64,000 nt of DNA from a virus: positions 62,001-126,000 of IMG/VR virus record IMGVR_UViG_3300046655_001278. The stretch is one strand, 5' to 3'. The number at the start of each line of letters is the position of its first letter. The stretch's first letter is position 1. Of the stretch, positions 60,306 to 64,000 are shown piece after piece. Below the pieces are notes generated by a model. It was not told where the DNA came from. It worked only from the letters and a program-made list of their open reading frames with translations, and made no database searches. Both the position numbers and the translations under genes were made by a program.

Positions 60306-61026
60306 ACTTAAAAAATTTGTAAGAAAAGTTTTACTTGAAAAACTTGATTGCAAACCAAATGTACATGGTAAACTAATTAAGAAGACTATTAGTTTTCGTG
60401 GAATTAATAGAGAGTGCGTTGCCGAGGGAACAATTGAAGATGCTAATTTATACGCACATGAAAATAATTTAGAATATGTAAACTCTGACGATTCATACTT
60501 TGGTGGTCACTTTATATGTGAAATGACATCGTATGAATTTCAACCTGATCCTGAGTTTTATGGTGAGATCATGGAAACAAATATGACTGCACGTGAACAA
60601 CTTGCAAGAATTTGTGGATCAAATGATCAAGTACTCACAGAAGTAGATGCGTGTAATGCAGAAAAGTTGGTAGAGTTTATATGTACATCTGAAGAATTTA
60701 AAAGTAACTACACAGACATAGTATTTGAGAACATAAACGAAAGTATCAATAATAAACTTCATGACAAATCACAATTCAAAAAGTTATTTTCTTATCTAGT
60801 TGAACAATCAATAAAATGCTCAACTGAAGATGAATTTAATATGTCAGATGCTGAAGTTAATTATGCAACTGAAGTTTTATCAAAGCATTTTTTCAAAGAG
60901 CACACATCTTCCACAGAAGAAACATTAGAACCAATTGAAACAAAATGTGGAAAAAAATCTTTTAAACAAGGAAACGCATTTGAAAATATGCAAAGAATAG
61001 TATCAAACCATAGAATATTTCTATAA
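60292..61026 (+). CDS. Head-cluster protein with tag-like N-terminal helix
   Basis: The protein has 244 residues. The N-terminus MNKSELKKFVRKVLLEKL (1-18) matches the KSELxxfVRxVLLExL helix of neighbours, with LLE as a possible protease site. Beyond it is a mixed domain with Cys residues (GINRECVAEGTIEDANLYAH, about 36-55; HFICEMTSYEFQPDPEFYGE). The end KKSFKQGNAFENMQ contains GNAF, also found in the next protein's repeats. No known family was recognised. Position implies head assembly or a packaged protein. Confidence 0.6.
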   Translation: MNKSELKKFVRKVLLEKLDCKPNVHGKLIKKTISFRGINRECVAEGTIEDANLYAHENNLEYVNSDDSYFGGHFICEMTSYEFQPDPEFYGEIMETNMTAREQLARICGSNDQVLTEVDACNAEKLVEFICTSEEFKSNYTDIVFENINESINNKLHDKSQFKKLFSYLVEQSIKCSTEDEFNMSDAEVNYATEVLSKHFFKEHTSSTEETLEPIETKCGKKSFKQGNAFENMQRIVSNHRIFL

Positions 61027-61038
61027 GGAAACAAAATA

Positions 61039-61809
61039 ATGAAAATAACAAAATCAGAATTAAGAGAAATAATCCAAGAAGTAGCAGACGAACTTGGTCT
61101 ATTTGAAGGTCTTACGGCTGCTCAAGAAAAACTACCAGAACCATTAAAGAAAGCAATTCTTAAAAAGCAAGGAAAGTCCGATGACTCCGATGATGAAAAG
61201 AAGGATGTAGAAGAAGGTCTTACTAAAGCACAAGAAAAGTTACCCGAACCTCTCAAAAAAGCAATTCTTAAAAAGCAAGGAAAGCAAGAAGAATCTGATG
61301 AAGATTCTGAAGAAGAGAAAATTGAAGAAGGAAATGCGTTTGGTGCGGCCGTTAAGAAAGCAAGAGAAAACGGAGAAAAAGAATTTGAAGTGGGTGGAAA
61401 AAAATATAAACTCAAGGAAAAGAAAGAAATTACCGAACAAGAAGATACCGAAGAATTTGTAGGTGATTCATCTGACGAAGAAGATGTGGAAGAAGGAAAC
61501 GCATTTGGAGCAGCCGTCAAAAAAGCAAGAGAGGACGGAGAAGATGAATTCGAAGTAGATGGAAAAACATACAAAGTAACCGAGCAATCAGATTCATCGG
61601 ACATAGGAAAAAAAGATAATCATGTTGATGTAGCAGATTGTAAAGATTGTGATGATCCCGGAGAAGGTAAACTTACAAGTGAAGATGTTGACGAAAGTAT
61701 TACTGAGATTGAAGTTGATGGAAAAACCTATAAAGTAGGACAAAATTGGTCAAAAATCACACTTGCTGAAAAACTAGATAGAATGCTTGGAAATCGTAAA
61801 ATTTTGTAA
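61039..61809 (+). CDS. Repeat-built head-internal protein candidate
   Basis: This protein has 256 residues. The N-terminus MKITKSELREIIQEVADELG (1-20) is the shared helix, ending in LFEG, a match to the T4 (L/I)-x-E|G cleavage pattern. Two copies of EGLTxAQEKLPEPLKKAILK (about 23-42 and 59-78) follow. Two copies of EEGNAFGAAVKKARE(D/N)GE then FEV(D/G)GKxYK (about 97-130 and 153-184) come next, and a final EVDGKTYKVG. The units are separated by acidic links (DSDDEKKDVEE). This looks like a modular protein meant to be cut into repeated basic units. DNA binding inside the capsid is inference. Confidence 0.65.
   Translation: MKITKSELREIIQEVADELGLFEGLTAAQEKLPEPLKKAILKKQGKSDDSDDEKKDVEEGLTKAQEKLPEPLKKAILKKQGKQEESDEDSEEEKIEEGNAFGAAVKKARENGEKEFEVGGKKYKLKEKKEITEQEDTEEFVGDSSDEEDVEEGNAFGAAVKKAREDGEDEFEVDGKTYKVTEQSDSSDIGKKDNHVDVADCKDCDDPGEGKLTSEDVDESITEIEVDGKTYKVGQNWSKITLAEKLDRMLGNRKIL
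61107..61284 (+). repeat. Duplicated 72-base module in the head-internal protein gene
   Basis: 61107-61178 and 61213-61284 encode nearly the same 24-residue unit (EGLTxAQEKLPEPLKKAILK then KQGK), with different synonymous codons. They are a duplication that has diverged, not recent slippage. Confidence 0.75.
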
Positions 61810-61837
61810 AATATTACACCAAAAACACTTAAAAACG

Positions 61838-61867
61838 AAAAAAGGGAAGAAAATCTTCCCTTTTTTT
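61838..61867 (+). terminator. Rho-independent terminator before the scaffold gene
   Basis: GGGAAG (61844-61849) pairs with CTTCCC (61855-61860) across an AAAAT loop, preceded by A6 and followed by T7 (61861-61867). It ends the portal-to-repeat-protein transcript. Confidence 0.88.
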
Positions 61868-61908
61868 ATATATTTTTATATATTTTTAAATATTTGTTTA
61901 TGTAAGTA

Positions 61909-61948
61909 TATATTTATCTTTTCAAAATGTTCTTACTTTATTAAGAAC
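61909..61948 (+). promoter_or_regulatory. Late box and leader hairpin before scaffold/capsid genes
   Basis: TATATTTAT (61909-61917) is followed by the hairpin GTTCTT-N8-AAGAAC (61929-61948), which would lie close to the 5' end of the mRNA. The leader is about 100 bases and ends in AAGGATAATT ahead of the scaffold ATG. It is the longest leader in the window, on the gene pair expected to be most abundant. The 216-base gap holds nothing else visible. Confidence 0.5.
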
Positions 61949-62025
61949 AACTAAAAAAAGGTTTTAATTATTTGAAGTCCTATTAAAATGACTTTATCAA
62001 ACTAATCTATAAAGGATAATTAACC

Positions 62026-63366
62026 ATGAGTAAATTACTTAAAGAAGCTATTGCTGATGCGAAAGCAGTTCGTGAGACAGCCCTTGCCAACGCAAGACTT
62101 GCCCTCGAAGAAGCATTCGCACCACGTTTGCAAAGTATGCTTACCAAGAAACTCAGAGAAGAAGAATTAGAATTAGACGACGAAGAATCAGAAGACGAAG
62201 TTTCTGATGAAGTTGAAGAAGGTTCTTACTCCGAAGATGACGAGGAAGTAGATATTGCAGATGAAGCACCAGAAGAAGAACCCGCTGAAGAAGAAGCACC
62301 TGCTGAAGAAGCACCTGCTGAAGACGAAGTAGGGGGAGACGAAGAAATTGCTGACGAAATCGAAGATCTTGAAGGAGACGACGAAGAAGCAGTTGAAGAA
62401 GATTCATTTGACCTTGATACTATTATTAGGGAACTTGAGCAAGAAATTGAAGAAGGTTCATACTCTGAGGAAGACGACGAGGTGGAACTTGATGAAGCAT
62501 CATGTTCAGAAGACGATGAAGACGAAGCAATTGAAGAATCCGAAGAATCCGAAGAATCCGAAGAAGAAGAAGCAGTTGAAGAGCAATCTAAATCATCTGA
62601 ACTTGGAAAAGGTGGAGACGAACACGTAGTTGTTGCTGATAGTGACGACGAAGAACTTCCTGCTGGAACCGAGACTGTTGCTGGTGAACCAGGAACCGAA
62701 GGTGAAGAAGAAAAAGTTGCCGAAATTGACGAAGAAATTGATATTGAAATTGTTGAAGAATCCGAAGAATCCGAAGAATCTGAAGAATCTGAAGAAGAAG
62801 AAGCAGTTGAAGAATCAGTTGAAGGGTCAGACGAAGATGAAGAAGACGAAGAAATCAATCTTGAAGAAATCCTCAGAGAACTTGAGGAAGAAACCAATAT
62901 TGAGGACGAAGAAGAAGAATCATCTGACGTTTCCGAACTTAAAAGTGCCAACGAAAAACTTCAAAAAGAAAATGATGAATACCGCAAAGTTTATAAATTT
63001 TTGCGAGGTAAGTTAAATGAAGTAAATCTCCTTAATGCAAAGTTACTTTACACAAATAAGTTGTTTAAGAAACACGCACTAAGTGAAGATCAAAAGTTGA
63101 AAGTCGTAGAAAGTTTTGACCTTACGAAGAATGTTCGCGAAGCAAAATTGGTATACGCAACACTTGGAGAGAGTTTTAGAACTCAAGCAACTGAAGTAGT
63201 GGAAGAATCAAAGTCTGCTCCTAAAAAGAAAAAGACAGAAAAGAATCCATTGACAGAAGGTATTGCATCCAAGGCAATCAAATCAACAAAACCCTCCAAG
63301 AAGATTTTATCTGAAGGCAACGAACTTGCTGACAGATTCAAGAAACTTGCAGGCATTAAATCATAA
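62026..63366 (+). CDS. 22: Prohead scaffold protein, gp22-like
   Basis: The protein has 446 residues, longer than T4 gp22 (269). The N-terminus (SKLLKEAIADAKAVRETALA, then NARLALEEAFAPRLQSMLTK, 2-41) and the C-terminal helix (ANEKLQKENDEYRKVYKFLR, about 307-326, then LNEVNLLNAKLLYTNKLF) are typical of gp22. The extra length is a very acidic middle (about 45-300) of EESEESEE and DEE runs, with IEEGSY and VEEGSY sites that fit prohead-protease cutting. The scaffold forms the prohead core and is later digested. A good Shine-Dalgarno sequence (AAGGATAA) precedes it. The capsid gene starts 33 bases downstream. Confidence 0.9.
   Translation: MSKLLKEAIADAKAVRETALANARLALEEAFAPRLQSMLTKKLREEELELDDEESEDEVSDEVEEGSYSEDDEEVDIADEAPEEEPAEEEAPAEEAPAEDEVGGDEEIADEIEDLEGDDEEAVEEDSFDLDTIIRELEQEIEEGSYSEEDDEVELDEASCSEDDEDEAIEESEESEESEEEEAVEEQSKSSELGKGGDEHVVVADSDDEELPAGTETVAGEPGTEGEEEKVAEIDEEIDIEIVEESEESEESEESEEEEAVEESVEGSDEDEEDEEINLEEILRELEEETNIEDEEEESSDVSELKSANEKLQKENDEYRKVYKFLRGKLNEVNLLNAKLLYTNKLFKKHALSEDQKLKVVESFDLTKNVREAKLVYATLGESFRTQATEVVEESKSAPKKKKTEKNPLTEGIASKAIKSTKPSKKILSEGNELADRFKKLAGIKS
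62537..62820 (+). repeat. 9-bp acidic repeats in the scaffold gene
   Basis: GAATCCGAA-type 9-bp units recur in two blocks (62537-62580 and 62756-62820), coding ESEESEE runs with an AVEE end in each. They are prone to copy-number change. Confidence 0.7.
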
Positions 63367-63399
63367 CAAAAATTCAAATTATATTGAGGATAAATTAAA

Positions 63400-64000
63400 A
63401 TGAGTGAAATCAGTAAATTATTAAAGGAAAGTAGCAACCCTCAAGAACGTCTTATGGCAGAAACCCGTGGTTTGGTAAACAAATGGGAAAAAACAGGACT
63501 TCTTGAAGGAATTTCTACTGACACAGAAAAGAGTGGTATGTCCATTCTTTTAGAAAACCAAGCAAAGCAGTTGATCGACGAAGCAACACGCACAGGTACT
63601 TCTTCTGGATCAGAAGAGTGGAGTGGAGTAGCACTTCCACTTGTACGTCGTGTATTCGCAGAAATCGCATCAAAGGAATTCGTTTCCGTTCAACCAATGA
63701 ATCTTCCATCTGGATTGATTTTCTACTTAGACTTTAAGTATGGAACAGCACAATCCCGTCAGGGTAGTGGAAGTCTCTTCGGTGGATCATCAGACGCAAA
63801 ACTCGGTTCAACCGACAAAGCAGAAGGTGGTCTCTACGGAGAAGGACGTCATGGTTACTCAATCAATGACGTAAGTGTATCATTGGCTGCAACCACCGAG
63901 AAAATCACACTTCCAAGTGATGCCGATCTTGATGGTGTTCGTGCATTCCAATTCACAGACTCTGCTGATAACGTAGTATCAGTTGACGGTGAAGGTAATG
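63400..64000 (+). CDS. 23: Major capsid protein, gp23-like (5' part)
   Basis: 200 codons are present; the gene runs off the window. The ATG at 63400 has a GAGGA ribosome-binding site 9 bases upstream. Residues 23-37 (RGLVNKWEKTGLLEG) resemble the T4 gp23 pro-segment. LIDE|ATRTG (58-66) fits the (I/L)-x-E cleavage rule near the T4 position (E65). Downstream, VALPLVRRVFAEIASKEFVS and VQPMNLPSGLIFYLDFKYG (about 78-117) match the conserved T4-type capsid core. Six of the seven Phe codons are TTC, unlike the TTT-rich neighbours, as expected for a highly expressed gene. It forms the hexamers of the head. Confidence 0.95.
   Translation, partial: MSEISKLLKESSNPQERLMAETRGLVNKWEKTGLLEGISTDTEKSGMSILLENQAKQLIDEATRTGTSSGSEEWSGVALPLVRRVFAEIASKEFVSVQPMNLPSGLIFYLDFKYGTAQSRQGSGSLFGGSSDAKLGSTDKAEGGLYGEGRHGYSINDVSVSLAATTEKITLPSDADLDGVRAFQFTDSADNVVSVDGEGN

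Noticed and set aside
61122-61604. Serine-rich minus-strand frame
   Set aside because: It is antisense to the Glu/Lys-rich repeat protein gene and is explained by GAA/GAT codons.
62226-62951. 241-codon Ser-rich minus-strand frame
   Set aside because: It is a shadow of the acidic scaffold repeats; there is no ribosome-binding site and the composition is only Ser/Asp.
62348-63016. Two Lys/Asn-rich plus-strand frames inside the scaffold gene
   Set aside because: They are frame-shifted readings of the GAA/GAC repeats in gp22.
1-64000. Lysogeny genes, insertion sequences, tRNA genes
   Set aside because: No integrase, excisionase, repressor cassette, transposase, terminal inverted repeat or tRNA-like cloverleaf was seen on either strand.

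Overview
The window is a contiguous block of a tailed-phage genome of the T4 superfamily (contractile-tail myovirus type). It is AT-rich and has almost no intergenic DNA. Recognisable T4-type hallmarks are the large terminase (gp17), portal (gp20), prohead protease (gp21), scaffold (gp22), the start of the major capsid protein (gp23), baseplate proteins gp5-, gp25- and gp6-like, a late sigma factor gp55, a DnaG/gp61-type primase and the recombination nuclease pair gp47/gp46. The proteins are only distantly T4-like and resemble aquatic relatives more than enterobacterial T4; that placement is from memory of the families, not from a search. The host is probably Gram-negative (lipoprotein-type signal, TTGACA/TATAAT promoters); nothing identifies it further. 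No tRNA, integrase, CRISPR array or insertion sequence was seen.

Layout. Positions 1-2343 lie on the minus strand: two family-4-type glycosyltransferases, a ribbon-helix-helix protein and a Zn-ribbon protein. Everything after 2386 is on the plus strand. 2386-9874 holds PhoH, two paralogous structural proteins, a glycosyltransferase and an HD hydrolase. 9984-13514 holds Hsp20, a membrane protein with a probable frameshift extension, and gp55. 13561-21927 is the baseplate cluster. 21928-40207 encodes very large fibre or baseplate proteins, one of 3414 residues, with LamG, FG-GAP-like and dockerin-like modules. 40252-45915 is the replication and recombination operon. 45959-51662 holds a P-loop kinase and an NMNAT-ligase fusion. 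51702-64000 is the DNA packaging and head cluster.

Regulation appears to be written into the start sites. Several non-structural genes carry a TTGAC(A/T)-N17/18-TAnnnT promoter placed so that transcription should begin at or within a few bases of the ATG. Many structural genes instead have a TATATTTAT or AATATTTAT box close upstream, in sense orientation on both strands, often with no Shine-Dalgarno sequence. The box is a plausible target of the encoded gp55-type sigma factor, and many mRNAs may be leaderless.

The most unusual locus is 41696-45915. An ancestrally fused gp47-gp46 (SbcD-SbcC-like) reading frame seems to be cut in two by a glycosyltransferase-like gene. The nuclease catalytic domain is left on one polypeptide, and its cap domain plus the Rad50-like ATPase on another. 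Other points of interest are the kinase and NMNAT-ligase module, the A10 frameshift site, a structured hsp20 leader, a shared N-terminal helix on several small head-region proteins, and a dockerin pair in a virion protein.
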